Source: Litsea cubeba (lineage: Eukaryota; Streptophyta; Magnoliopsida; Laurales; Lauraceae). From it: 64,000 nt of DNA. This document shows positions 32,021 through 44,227 of the stretch, piece by piece. A program made the position numbers and the translations under genes. The DNA lies in the NCBI GenBank assembly GCA_012931725.1, contig CM022944.1, positions 36,178,539 to 36,242,538 on the forward strand, written 5' to 3'. The notes below the pieces were generated by a model that saw nothing but the letters and a program-made list of their open reading frames with translations, had not been told where the DNA came from and did no database searches. Each line of letters opens with the position of its first letter. Within the stretch, counting starts at the first letter, position 1.

Positions 32021-34624
32021 CTACCCTATTTGACACCTAACATGGATTCCTCCTGGATCCCAAACAAACCTACCTTCTAAAATTGAGGTCAAGATCTCTT
32101 GCTTAGGTGGCCTCCTATTCTTTTCCACGAATGAGGTTGAATCTAGCAATGCATTCACCTTTTCAATGTGGCCATCTATATCAAAATCACTCCCAAAATG
32201 TGCTAGACAAACCTCTAATGGATCCTCACAGCCTAACTGGGGAGCAACATTTCCAACCAACTCTTGTAAGTAGCTGGCCTCACCAACCTCATCATCCTCA
32301 TCTTGAGGTTGCTTACTCACATTAAAGATGTTTAGTTGAACTGTCATGGTGCCAAACGAAATTTGCATCACTCCATTCCTACAATTAATTGAAGCATTGG
32401 ATGTTGCTAGGAATGGTCGTCCTAAAATGATTGGTATTTTAGCCACATTTCTTGTTGGTTGATTCATGTCCAAGACAACAAAGTCTACAGGGAATACGAA
32501 CTCTCCTACTTTGATCAGGACATCCTCCACTACCCCCTTCGGGTATCGAATTGAAGCATCAGCCAATTGGAGGGTCACATGAGCTTTCTTCAACTCCCCC
32601 AAACCTAGTTCTTCATATATGAAATACGGAAGTAGGTTGACACTTGCACCCAAGTCTAATAAAGCGTGCTCAATATGATGGTCCCCTATCCCGCATGAAA
32701 TTGTAGGGCACCCTGGGTCTTTGTATTTGATTGGGTTTGGACTTGAAATAACAGAACTAGCTTGCTGAGCTAGGAAAGCTTTCTTGGGAACATTGGTGGT
32801 TCTTTTGAAGGTGCAAAGGTCCTTCAAGAACTTGGCATAGGCAGGAACTTGTTGGATCACATCTAAAAGTGGGATGTTAATCCTCACTTGTTTGAATACT
32901 TCTAGCATTTTATCCAACTAAACAGTTGATTTTGCTAGGCCTAGCCTTTGTGTGTATGGTGCTTTGGGAACATAAGTCCTAGGAGATGGCTCACTAGGTG
33001 ATGGATTAGTTATGATTGGGTTTGCTTTGACTGGCTCCGGTTCTAACATGGGTTCAGCATTCACACTTGGTTCCTCAGTTTCCATTATCTCACTTGATTC
33101 GTCCTCAGGCTCCTTGGGTGGTTCAACCTTGTTATCAATTTGTGTACCCGACCTAAGAGTAATGATGGACTTAACTTGTTCTGGGCCTTTTCCTTTTATA
33201 TCATGAACGACTTGGCCCTTGGGAATGGGTTCAGATTGACTAGGAAAGGTTCCCTTGTCTCTGGTACTGATGGAGTTGGCCAGTTGTCCCATCTGATATT
33301 CCGGTTGTGCATGGGTCTGAGTGTGACCATTCAAAATTTGAGTAGTGCTTTGCTAGAATTGGAGGGTATTCTGAGCTAACAGTTTCATGGTTTCCTCAAG
33401 AGAATCTATCCAGTGATTTTGCGGATTGGGGGTGAAATTGGGGTTTTGGAAACCGGGTGGGGCATTGGACTGAGATTGAATGGGCTGAAATTGATGTGAT
33501 TGTGATGGGCCACCCTGAGTTGGACCCTTGGTCCAAGAAAAGTTCGGATTGTCCCTCCAACCTGGATTGTATGTGTTAGAGTACGGGTCATACCTCTGAC
33601 GATTATCAAAATGAGTGTTTTGATATAGTGCATTAACCTCCTCAACAGACTCGGTCTGGCCCAAAGTTATTGGGTCAATCCCCCCATTGATGGCCTGATT
33701 ATATTTCAATGACTCCAAAGTGTTCGGAGTGGGCTTTTGGTTAAGCTCTAAGGCCTTTATTCTCCTCACCAGTGTGGCCATTTTGACCTCTGCCTCAATT
33801 TTGGGTTCAACCTTGAACATCCCCCCTTTTTCAGGAATGGTGGGTTTGGTGGGCTCCCTCTTTATAGGGGCCCACTGCAGTGTGTTTTCAGCGGTATCTT
33901 CCAAAAATGTCCAACCTTCTTCTACTGTTTTCTGTGTAAAATTTCCACTACAGAAAGATTCCACCATTTGTTTGGTTGGGTAATCCATGCCTTCATACAC
34001 AATTTGGACTAATCGGATTTTTTCAAATCCATGGTGGGGACATTGGATTAAGAGGTCTTTGAATCGTTCCAAATAACCGTAAAGTGTCTCCCCTTCCATT
34101 TGATGGAATCCATTGATGTAAATTGTCTCCCCTTCCATTTGATGGAATCCATTGATGGCCTGCCTAATCGAAGCGGTTTTCTGCTTGGAGTAGAATTTTT
34201 TATAAAATTCTTCGACTAGCTTGTCCCATGTAGTAATGGACCCGGCCTGTAAGGCATAAAGCCAAGCTTTAGCATTTTCTTTTAAGGCAAAAGGAAATAA
34301 TCTAAGTTTAAGGGCCTCATCACTCATGTGATTGATTCTCATGGTTCCACATATGTCCTCAAATTCCCTAACATGTTGATATGGGTTTTCATGATCTAGC
34401 CCACGGAATACTGGGAGCATCTGGATCATGCCAGATTTCAGCTCAAATGTGGCATTGGTTTGAGGCAGGGTGATGCAGGACGGTTGAGTTGTCCTAGTGG
34501 GGTACATGTAGTCCTTCAAAGTCATGGGTGGGTCCACTTGATCAGCCGTCCTAACAATTTCTTCAAAGATGGAAGACTTTCCGACAACGGTTAAGGCTAA
34601 TTCGGGCTCTATCCTGACTAACAT
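32021..34624 (-). pseudogene. Athila-like Gag-protease polyprotein
   Basis: One frame of about 867 codons from ATG at 34624, broken by TAG at 33353-33355 and TAG at 32918-32920 (both fit CAG to TAG). The Gag domain is N-terminal (LRLFPFALKENAKAWLYALQ, ERFKDLLIQCPHHGFEKIRL). It contains a 13-codon in-frame tandem duplication (INGFHQMEGET twice, DNA 34085-34156). A Pro/Gln-rich middle is followed by the retropepsin-like domain with the active-site ALLDLGASVNLLPY and later IPIILGRPFLATSNA. The frame ends at 32021 after WDPGGIHVRCQIG, where autonomous relatives continue toward RT. Confidence 0.8.
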
Positions 34625-36199
34625 TTTACTCTTGCGTACCCATAATTTCTCTCTCTCTCGAGTCTAGAACGCATGCATCAGGTTTAACCTTAAAGAAATG
34701 CAAGCCTAATCTATGTGCGGGGCCCTAATGGTCTTATTAGATGATGCACAAGCAGTCAAGCACAAAACATGATCCTAGGGTTATCCTAACTCTCTAGATA
34801 GCTCCTAACTGATTTGAAGAGTGCACTAAGGCCTCTAATTCGGTCTTATGAAGACAAATTGACCAGGTAAGTCCCCAGGATGAGTGGTGGGGCCACAATG
34901 CACTTGGCAAGGGTCCCGCTTAAGAACCAAACTCTTAGAACAGAGACTGTCACTCTTTTTTGTAGGGACAGGACTTACCTAGACATCAACTTGACCAAAG
35001 AGCGCAACTGGTGCAACCTTTTGTGATCTTCGTCCTAATGAGCTCGAGTCCTATGGTCTCGTTTCTACTTAATTTTAATTAATGGTTAGGTAACTATGTG
35101 AGAGGTGGTTAAACCTAATTGGGCAAGGATCTGGTGATGAAATCCAGTCCTTATCTTATTGGGGTCAATTGCCCTTAACTAAGTGTGTGGGTCCAATTTA
35201 CTTGGTGCGTCAATCACACAATCATATTTGCTGAAATTTAAATCACCCAAGCCCCACTTACAAGTAAAAGATTCGTGGGATAAAGTTTAGAAACTCTTAT
35301 AGCGGGCCCACGCTAATCCTTAAACTGTGTAAGGATAACCTTTTTTGACAAATTTTACAATTCTGAGAGCAACTTATTTGCTTAGAGCAAATCCACGCAG
35401 TTTCCTATTTTTGTGCAACTCTCCTCTTAGAGAGGTAACCTATCCAAAAGGAACTCTTGTTAGTAAATCCTAAGTTAACAAACCAACTCAAAAGTCTATC
35501 TTATCCTAATTTTGAAAAAAATATAAGAAAATTCAAAAGACACCAAGTAAATCAAAACTCTATCCAAAGTGGACTCTAAGTTATTGAAACAAATCAAAAA
35601 TTCTATCTACTGAATAAGAAAAAATCAGAAATTCTAAATTATCCAAACAAATGTCGAGATATGGTTAGAGTTTTCAAAAAGTTTCAATTATAAAAAATCC
35701 AATCTTATCCAATTCAAATTTCAGATTTTAAAACTCTAACTAATCTAAACAACTTAAGAGATAGAATTTTAAAATTTCTAACTACCTAATTTAAGAATTC
35801 AAAGGTTAGCATATTAATCAAAACAACCTAGTCCTAAAAATTTTAAACTCTACCTTACCAATCCTAATCTAATCAAAACATTAGTTAAACCAATCCAAAA
35901 TATTTTTTTTTTGTTTTTATTTACTGAAATTCGGAATTAAAGGAAATAATTCAATGAAATTTTTTTTATTAAATATTTATTCCGAAAATTCAATTAATTA
36001 TAAAAATATATCTATATATAAAAACAGAAAAATCAGAAAAGACACAAAACTTAGCAAAGTAAAATACTAACTAATACTAACTGCAAATAACACTACTGAT
36101 GCAAATTAGATGACTAAACAACTAATGCAACCTAAATATGAGCATGCATATGAATCTAATATAATAAAATTTCAGATTTTTATCAGAACTCAGATTTGG
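34625..36199 (-). other. Athila-like leader
   Basis: About 1.6 kb without a significant ORF. Contains AGGCCTCTAATTCGGTCTTA at about 34829, related to the block in the leaders of Gypsy A and B (AGGCCTCCTAACTCGGTCTT), and a long A-rich region at 35500-36180. Confidence 0.6.
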
Positions 36200-36224
36200 C
36201 TCCCCGGCAACGGCGCCAAAAACT
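36200..36224 (-). other. Primer-binding site of the Athila-like element
   Basis: Minus strand AGTTTTTGGCGCCGTTGCCG then GGGA follows the LTR end CATCA. TGGCGCCGTTGCCGGGGA is a widespread PBS form of plant Athila/Tat elements. Confidence 0.85.
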
Positions 36225-38198
36225 TGATGTGAATTAAATCAATCCATTAAAATTACTGCAAGTGCACAGTTATCTTGTTGAGACAGTGGCAATTACAGGT
36301 CGATCCCACAGGGAGCACTACTAAGTTAAAATTTAAATCTGATTTTTTTAAAATCAAAGATTAATGAATAATTGAGATCTAAGAAAATCTAAAAGAATTC
36401 AGAAATAAACTAATCAAATATATAAAAAAAATAGATCGGAGCATCCAAAATCCACTAAGCAAGATAATTAATCCATCATGCAATTATTCTACTATTTGTC
36501 TCAAAATAACTCAGATCAGAAACAAATCAATGTTTCGGATCCGGAGGATTTATCTTTTGCAAAAACCAGATTTTAATAAAAAGAATAAGATTACAACCCA
36601 AGACCTCATTCACCTCATAAAAGAATGAAAAATCATAAACATGACTCATCAAATTAAGCATAAACTATCAAATGATCTCAACCTTAAGCATAATCTATCA
36701 AAATAAGTATAAATCATCAAACTATTTTCATTAGAAATCAAAATAGAGGCTGCCTAAGGCATGAAGACAGATCTATTATACTAATAGAGCATTTAAAAGA
36801 GACAAGAAAGTAAATAGAAAAATCACATAGATTAAATTAAAGATCTACATAGCTTCATCTGTGTGCACCAATCCAGAAATCTAGCCAGCCAATGAAAAGA
36901 ACTCCATAAGTAATTTCATTAATAGCATCTCTTTGTACAATGGTCTCTCAAAAATCTCTCTTCTAAAAATCCTAATTTCTGAAACAGGGCTTCAGAATAC
37001 CCAAAAATAATTCTTAAATTCTATTAATTAGGAAAAAAAATGAGAGAGAACAATGGCAGACGTCCCAGGAGGGAGTGTCTCCCGTATGCTTCCTTTTGGT
37101 TCCTCTTATAACTCCGGTTATCTTACAGATACATTGAATCTGGACACTTTCTTTGCAAATTTGATTTATCTTCATAGATAAGGTATATCTCTTATCTCTT
37201 TTGAATTTGAATGAGGTGAAAACTTTTAGAAACCTCTGGATAGCTTGGCTAATCTTCAGATGGGGTCCCACAAGGGATGTGCAGCAATTGATTATCAACG
37301 GTGTGGATTTAATTACAATCCCATCTAAAAATAAATATGAAAATCTCAAGGCCTCTAACTTTGTCAATTTAGCTCTGATTTGCACATTCTTGGGCTCCAC
37401 AAATATCTACTCTGAATAAGCTTTCCAACGGTAGGTAAATTTCATCTATCCGACGGTTGGATTGAAAGTTATGGCCATTTGAAGATGAGTTATCCTGAGA
37501 AAAACGGGATTAACTTTTGAAATTTGATTTGCAAAGGATTCTTTCTCTGCACAACTCTTATTTTCCAAAGGAGATCAAATGTGGATGATTCAAACTCTTC
37601 TTCTTTTATTCCAATCATAATTGTACTCTTTGAATTATCCATTAATAATCTCAAATCTGCAACTACTGCGGACCCTGTCATGTAGGACATTTCATCTGCT
37701 TGAATAGTAGGCCCTATGAGAAGTCTTTTATTGCAGTTAGGACTCTTCAACTGACATGATGAGTGGACCCCTCCTTTGATTGATATTCACATGGCTTGTG
37801 TGTGGGGTCCACGTGGTGAGTTCTTCTTTTCAAACTTCAATTCAGCAATGCAGGGCCCATGGTGACTATGTGTGCTTGAAAGTGGGTTCCATGACAGAGG
37901 CCTGCAATTCTCGTTTTCTGCACATTTTAATTCAACACATCAAATATTGAAGAGCCCATATTTAAGCGGGACCCATCCGGACAGAGTCCTACTCCAACTG
38001 GGACTCGTCGAAGAAAATTTGCAAAACATTCTAAATTAATGCAAAAAATATATGAAAATTATGAAAATTCAGGTTTCTAGGTGAAAATGCATGAAATGAT
38101 AGAATTACATGAATAATGATGCAATTCACCTAATCAAACCCCAAATTTATCCTAAAATGATGCGTAAATGTGCAAATTCATGAACTTAACACTCATCA
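36225..38198 (-). repeat. 5' LTR of the Athila-like element (about 1.97 kb)
   Basis: On the minus strand it starts TGATGAGTGTTAAGTTCATG and ends GATTTAATTCACATCA, so TGATG...CATCA ends with a short inverted repeat. The right end is fixed by the resumption of Gypsy B, the left end by the PBS. Only one LTR is in the window. No ORF in it is credible. Confidence 0.75.
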
Positions 38199-38747
38199 AA
38201 GAGATATCCAGGGAGATCCATGTCTTCATGGATAGGAAATGTTGAGGCTTGGTCGGTAAGTCGACTTTTAAGCCTTTGTGTCAACTGTCTCAGAGGAGTG
38301 TCGGGATCATACCCTAACCTGTGTGAAGACTTTTCTACATGGCCGTAGAGTCTCCAATCTTCCAGCTGGCTTTCGGTCAAGACGGGCCCCAATGAAGTGA
38401 GAATACCGCGTCCTTCTCCCAAACCGACTGGGTTTTGAGCGTCATAGCCCAATTTCATCATAATAGCTTGTGCCACAGGACTATATAAGGATAGTTGAGG
38501 CATACCTTCATTTTGGAAGGGTTCAAAGCATGGAGTTTGATGAAGAAGCATCCGATCCATGAAAGAAGATCGGCTTTTCCTTTGCTGAAGTTGCTGGGAC
38601 AACGAAGGAAACTGACGTAGGATCTTCTATGTCAGAATGTGTCTCCATTGGAGTAAGAGCAGGCTGAACTTGCTGAGTGTCAGCTTGTCTTGACGATGTG
38701 TCGTCTTCTGGCTCGGAATCCAAATCCGTGTCTTGCATGATAGACAC
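38199..38747 (-). pseudogene. Gypsy copy B post-protease segment with G-patch-like motif
   Basis: Two overlapping frames: 38747-38523 is acidic and Thr/Gln-rich, and 38602 to the Athila border reads AQAIMMKLGYDAQNPVGLGE then GRGILTSL. The pattern MMKxGYD-x-GLG-x-G-I is a G-patch, which sits between protease and RT in some plant Gypsy lineages. The frame continues QLEDWRLYGHVEKSSHRLGY and is interrupted after DLPGYLFDE by the Athila-like LTR. Confidence 0.55.
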
Positions 38748-39043
38748 GAAAGAGATAACAATTTGCCCCCAGAATTTTGCTTTGCCTTCTTCACTTTAGT
38801 CGTGATGACAAAAGGCTTTCAAGGTTTGAGGGAGATGATGAAGCGAGTTTGAATGCTCTCTTCGGATTTACCGGACGGTTTGTTTTCTTCCGGTGATTGT
38901 TGAGGAGCGTTGCCTTTATCTTTCTGGAGATTTTCGGCCAAGGGTGCTGTGTGCTTCTCCTCTTCTTCTTTCTCACCTTCATACATCTGTGAGTCTGCAA
39001 AGTGGACTTCTTTACCTTTAAAGGGTTTTCTGTCCGCAAAGAC

Positions 39044-39565
39044 TCAATGTATCAAGCCGTCGTCGCCAACAAACTTGATGCATTGATGAAGAGTTGAAGG
39101 GACAACACCATTCTCGTGGATCCAGGGGCGTCCGAAAAGGATGTTGTAGCATGAAGGGGTTTTTATTGCATACACAGTGACCTCAGAGATAAGATCACCG
39201 ATCTGCAACTTAAACCTGATTTTACCGATCGGCCTTTGAGTACTCCCATCGTATCCAAAGATAGATACAGATGTATGGCTCAGTTTGCTGGGTGGGAGGC
39301 CCAACTCTTCAAGAGCCGAAGTGGAGATGAGGTTGAGTGCAGAACCTAGGTCGATCTGAACTCTGTGCATGGGCAGTTCCTTGATGTACCCTGTGAAGTA
39401 CAGGGGTTGATTGTGCCTTATTTCACCAAGTAGGAGGTCGTCCTTAGTGAAGGCGATGGTTGCACTGGTTGCTTTTTGAACCGAGAGGCATTCAATGCAT
39501 GATCCCTTAGTTTTCTTCTTTTCCCCCTTTGAGGAAGCTTCTGAGTTTTTGATCCAGTAGTCCAT
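39044..39565 (-). pseudogene. Gypsy copy B retropepsin-like protease
   Basis: Open frame of 173 codons with the aspartic protease active site MHRVQIDLGSALNLISTSAL (D-L-G-S), a flap region FGYDGSTQRPIGKIRFKL and the C-terminal YNILFGRPWIHENGVVPSTL, the usual ILGRP-x-(I/L) equivalent. It would process the Gag-Pol polyprotein. The domain itself is undamaged, but flanking segments are frameshifted. The Met at 39565 is internal. Confidence 0.75.
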
Positions 39566-40738
39566 TTCAATTTGGAGGACTTACGGGGAATGTTTGTCGA
39601 CATCCTCATTCAGCTTTTGTATTTTTGAAATGAGATTATCACGAGTGCGTGGAGACATTCGCAATAAGTCTAGGATGTGCAGACGTGCAGGTATGTGCTT
39701 GAAATGTTCAATCAAGTCATACTTGAAAGCCTCCTTAGGGCCTGCATGTTTTCATCATTATTGCCACTAGGGGCGCTTACAACATCTTTTCCCGAAGGAT
39801 TTACATATGTAAAGGAAGATTAGTTGTAATTCTTATGGTAGTCCCGGCCAGAGCGGGTGCCTCTACCAACTTTGAGAGCTTCTTGAGAAGGGTCTTCGTT
39901 TGGAAGATTGTCTTCAGGATCAAGAGGCTATCGTTTTTCATTTGATGAAGATGTATCTGCAGCAGAGTTGCCATCCTCAGTGATTGTGTTGCACGGAGCA
40001 TTTTCCGGGAACAAGTCCTAAACAGCATCCAGCAACCTTTCTTCTTCGTTGACCAATTCATCGCCCCATGCATCAATAGCTGGGGATTCTTCAGTCAGGA
40101 AGGGTGTGAGCTTTGAAGTCACAGTCTCAGGAGAAGAAGCCTGAGAAGGTGTCGTCTCAGTGAAAGTCACGTGAGATGAGGTGGCTCCAGAGGATACATT
40201 GCTAGGCATCGTCGGAGTGTAAGTGATCTCGTCAGACAATGCTTCGGAAGAGCTATAATCCCGAATTATCACATTACAGGAAGCTCTAACAAGAGACGTT
40301 GCCTGATCGGAGTCCGACTCATCCTCGGATGTAAGAGGATCATCTATCTAGCAATTTTCTCCATTTTCAGGAGTTAAGGAAGGATGTACCTGATGGTCTT
40401 CAGGGACTTCAGGCTCTGGATTACGAGGAAGCTCGTTGACGCGGTCTTGCTCTTGTTCTAGAGCGAGACGTTGCAAGATCCTTGCATATTCTTCAAGATC
40501 AGGCATGGAAGCCAAATCTTCTTATTCATCAGCTCTTTGTGGCTCAACATAGTTGATTTCCACTGGAGCAATGACGGGTGTTGGGTCGCAACATTTTCTT
40601 ATACCAGCTCTTGGTCTTCTTCACATCAGACCAATATCCTTGTGGCTCTAGAAGGTTATACCAGATTACTGGCATAAGATGAGTCTCAGGAACCCATTCT
40701 TCATCGGAGAGATATTCTCCTGTTTCAAGGGGTTCCTC
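39566..40738 (-). pseudogene. Gypsy copy B acidic linker, broken
   Basis: Corresponds to copy A 80-1230. Several frameshifts; readable pieces are 40272-40018 (FTETTPSQASSPETVTSKLT) and 40076-39801. A TAG at 40739-40741 replaces the TGG that copy A has in TDEWEES. No domain is recognised. Confidence 0.6.
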
Positions 40739-42797
40739 CTACTCATCGGTGTAGTTGGATTCGAATCCATCATCGGTGTCGCTGGACTCGTATCCATCAA
40801 TGGAGAATCCAACTACCGAATTGCAAGAGTATGATGCCCCCTGCGTGGCTTCTTTGAATTGAGGTGGCATGAAATCACTGAGAGTGAATTTTCTAACCCC
40901 CTTTGGAGTCTCTAGAAGGGACGCTTTTGTTACCGGCAGTGAAGCGGTAGAGGAAGCCTCTGCCTTTTCTTTGACTTCTTGTTTTGGCTGGGTCTTCTCT
41001 TGCCTTTTAAGCTTGAGGAGATATTTCCTAGCCTGCCTTCGTGGTTGAGCTGTAGGCTTTATTTTCACGACCTCCCAATTTTCATCTTCCAGGAGATCGG
41101 GATGTACCCATATGGGTTGTCCGTCTGGTGTCGGGTAAGGAACTAGTTCCTCGGATGCTTGGATTGAGTTTATCACCTTGAAGGAAGTAGTGATCTTCTT
41201 CTTCGGTGATTTTGATGTTTGTCCACATGTCACCATGTTGATGGAGGCAGACCCATAGTTTTTGTCAAAGGTGATGACTCCGTTTTTCCACATCTCGTTT
41301 ATTTTCTCCCTCACAACGAAGCATTGATTGAAAGGATGCGAGATCATCTGGTGGTATGGACAGTACCGAGGATCGTTGGTTTTGCCAACATCACCCGGTC
41401 TTTTTGGTTCAGGCAAGGTGAGCTTGCCGTTTCCCACGAGAGCACCGAAGATTTCATCAACATCTTCATCGAACGGGTATTTCTTTTCTACTCGCTCTTT
41501 GAAGGCATCTGAGAGTTCAGGTCTCTTACCAGCAGCTTTGTTTTTAGCTTTCTTTGGTGGCTGAGGAGCTGACTTGGTTTGCACATTTAGGACCTCTTTT
41601 TTCTTTATTTTTTAGGTTGCAATGGCGGTTGGCTCTTTTCTTGATGAGTTCTGACTGTTGAGGTCTTTGATCACCATTTCAGCTTCCATGGAAGCTTCTA
41701 GGAGTTCTCCCAGGTTCTTTGATTTGTTACCGATGATCATGGAGCAGATTCTAGCTCTCATGTTGTTTCGGCAGATGTCGACTAGCGACGCTTGTGGTAA
41801 TATATCAGAGCATTTGTATGCCATTGCTTTCCACTTGTGAATGAAGTCATATGTTGACTCATTCTCCCCCTATTTTAGGCTACACAGCTGAGCCATAGTA
41901 GCGGTATGATCCTCACCTTTGAAGTGAGTCAGGAAGCGTGTCTCTAGCATGGCCCGATTTTGGATGGAGTCCTCCGGCAGAGTGGAGTACCAGTCGAAGG
42001 CCGTACCTTTTAAGGTACTTGCAAAGAGGCGGATCTTGAGTGCATCTTGATCCGCGATAGCTCCCGTCAGGATCTTGAAGTGGATGACGTGCCGTCTGGC
42101 TGATCCTTTCCCCGTATATGTTTGGAGAGTAGGATGTTTAAATTTTGTAGGGAACGGGACCGGGTCCATCCATAAGGGATATGGTGGCTTGATCCCATGC
42201 TCCTTGAGTATATCCTCTTCTTTTGCTTTGGCAAGGATACTGTCTACGTCCTTTTTGGTAAGGGCGCGTGACTCATTTTCTTCTCCATTTACCTCATCGT
42301 CTTGATGATTCGGAGGAGGTTCATTGTTCGCCTGATTTTGAAAGGCGAGGAGAAGGTTTTCCATCGGAGTTTCAATCCTCTGCTGGCCTTGTTCCAAATG
42401 CTGGATGCGGGTGATCGCATTATCTTGAGGTGGATTGTGGGGTGGTGGCTCAGAATTTGTAGCCAAGACGTTCATCCTTCGTGATTCGAATGAAGAAACT
42501 ATCCTGGTGACTGAGCTGGGGCTCATTCTTTTTGAAGAAGAGCTTGAGGAAGGATCACTCTGCCGTCCTTTGCTTGAAGGAGCAGGGGATTCTTCTGAAT
42601 GTCTTCTTGTCCTGGAGACGCTGCGGGTCATCGGATGTCGGACATGGATTTTGGATGCTGACTTTTGGCGCCTTCTGGTTTTTCCAACCATATGGACGGC
42701 AGCAACTTGGTTGGGTCTTTCTTTTTCGACCCATTTGGGAGAGACTTGAAGTGTAGGAGGCTGGGTCCTTTGCTTCTCTAGTCTCTTTTGCCGATAC
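40739..42797 (-). pseudogene. gag: Gypsy copy B gag, 3' part
   Basis: Continues gag after the Sirevirus. One frame from 42797 to 40739 with TAG at 41870-41872 (CAG in copy A) and TAA at 41612-41614. Carries the gag domain (FASTLKGTAFDWYSTLPEDS), the knuckle-like YCPYHQMISHPFNQCFVV and, unlike copy A, an unbroken link through REKINEMWKNGVITF to the linker. This confirms that copy A's break at about 1810 is a private two-base deletion. Confidence 0.75.
42793..42797. other. Target site duplication of the Sirevirus (GATAC), left
   Basis: GATAC at 42793-42797 and again at 50287-50291. Copy A has the undisturbed site as TTGCCGGTATGACGCGCGG at about 3295-3310, so the empty-site sequence is known. 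Confidence 0.92.
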
Positions 42798-43924
42798 TGT
42801 TAGATATCGCGATCACTGAGAGGGGGGGGTGAATCAGTGATTCCTTAAAAACAGGTCCAATTTAACAACAAAAGCAAATCAAATCACACAAGGACACCAG
42901 ATTTAACGTGGTTCACCAAAAGGCTACGTCCATGGTTCAAAGACTGTCCGAACACCGATCCGAAACAGGTCTGAATCTATTTAGTCGCACCAACGACAAA
43001 GAGCACCAACCCTTAAGTTTCAGATAGCACCAACTATCTAGGAAGCACCTACTCCCTTTACAATTTATCTGCACCAACAGATAGGATCACCAAACCCCTA
43101 ACACCAAGCACCAACTTGATGTTCTACAGAATAAAAGTAGAGAACTTTTCTACAGCCTTTCCCCTCTACAATCTCTCTCTCTCAATCCCTTACAAATTGA
43201 AATTTAAAGCATAAACAGAGAGACACTTATCTTATGGATGAATCACCATCTTCATGAGCACATTCTCGTCCACACTTGCTGTAGAAACGTGCAACACAAA
43301 AGCACACAGCAACAGCACCTTCTTCTCTCCAAAACCCTCTCTTTTCTTCTCTCTTCTCTTCTCTTCTCTTCTGTGTTCTTGAAAATGAACCAATCAAGCC
43401 TTTATATAGGTTTTGGTAACCCTAAAGAGTGTTTAAATTAGGTTAGAATTCGTTTAGAAAGAGTCCCAAACGAAATACTTAAGTTTCCTGAATTTTCATG
43501 CAAAACTTCTATTTCTGCACAACTCAGGTTTCCCGCGTGTTCTACCGGTAGTACTACCGGTTTAACAGATGAGATTCTCATGTCCAAACATTCTGCTGGA
43601 ATATCAGCCTTTTCTGCCGGTAGTACTTGCGGTTGAACTTTCTACCGGTAGTACTTACGGTTGACAGATGGAAATCTCAGGGTCAGCCTTTTCTACCCCT
43701 TTTCTGCCCCTTTTCTACCCCTGTTCTACCGGTAGAACTACCGGTTGACAGATGAAATTCTGATTTCCTGTACAGTTCTATTTCAGCTCTGTTTTCTCTT
43801 TGAAGCTCTATCAACACCACACTTGTGACATTGTGTTAACAATAATTCCAACACAAGATGATACTTGAGATACTAAACACTTCAATGCTTCATAAGACTT
43901 CTCAAGGCATCTCAAATTCCAACA
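42798..43924 (-). repeat. 3' LTR of the Sirevirus
   Basis: On the minus strand it begins TGTTGGAATTTGAGATGCC and ends CGCGATATCTAACA. Contains the 18 bp perfect palindrome ACCGGTAGTACTACCGGT (43544-43561), related half-sites at about 43640-43660 and 43728-43745, and a TATA box (minus, about 43402). Confidence 0.93.
43544..43561. promoter_or_regulatory. Perfect 18 bp palindrome in Sirevirus LTR
   Basis: ACCGGTAGTACTACCGGT equals its own reverse complement; the other LTR has it at 49906-49923. Imperfect versions (ACCGGTAGTACTTGCGGT, ACCGGTAGAACTACCGGT) follow within 200 bp. Sireviruses of other plants are known to carry clustered CCGG-containing palindromes in the LTR regulatory region. Confidence 0.7.
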
Positions 43925-44216
43925 ATCTCCCCCTTTGGAATTGTTGGCAACACTTGGAACTTCAACACTTGGAACACTTTGAACCAGTTGACCTTCATGA
44001 AGCTTCTTCAGAACCATAGACCAACAGAATCAAGATCTTCACATTCACATTCTTGATACCAATCTCCCGCAAGCCATCATAGCATAACTTCTTCTAGCAT
44101 AACTTCTCCTAGCATAGCTTTCTCCTAGCATGACTTTCTCCCCCTTTGACAACAAGTCCAAAGGGACCAACCAAGGAGCGAATAGGATATTCAAGGAATA
44201 CATTGCTCCCCCTTTC
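43925..44216 (-). other. Multiple polypurine tracts before the Sirevirus 3' LTR
   Basis: Minus-strand TCCAAAGGGGGAGAT at 43925-43939 abuts the LTR. Additional GTCAAAGGGGGAG (44138-44150) and GAAAGGGGGAGC (44205-44216) lie upstream, between the pol stop and the LTR. Repeated tracts are a Sirevirus trait; the one touching the LTR is the likely primer. Confidence 0.75.
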
Positions 44217-44227
44217 AAGCACAACTC

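Larger units (their letters stand above)
32021..38198 (-). mobile_element. Athila-like Ty3/Gypsy element, truncated
   Basis: Minus-strand element: 5' LTR (38198 to 36225), PBS, a 1.6 kb leader without ORFs, then gag-pro ending at 32021 with no RT, RNase H, integrase or 3' LTR to the left. It was inserted into Gypsy copy B, which resumes at 38199 inside its G-patch-region frame; AAGAG (38199-38203) would be its target duplication on this side. The gag and protease sequences are of the Athila/Tat branch. The left part is lost, or the element is naturally gag-pro only. Confidence 0.75.
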
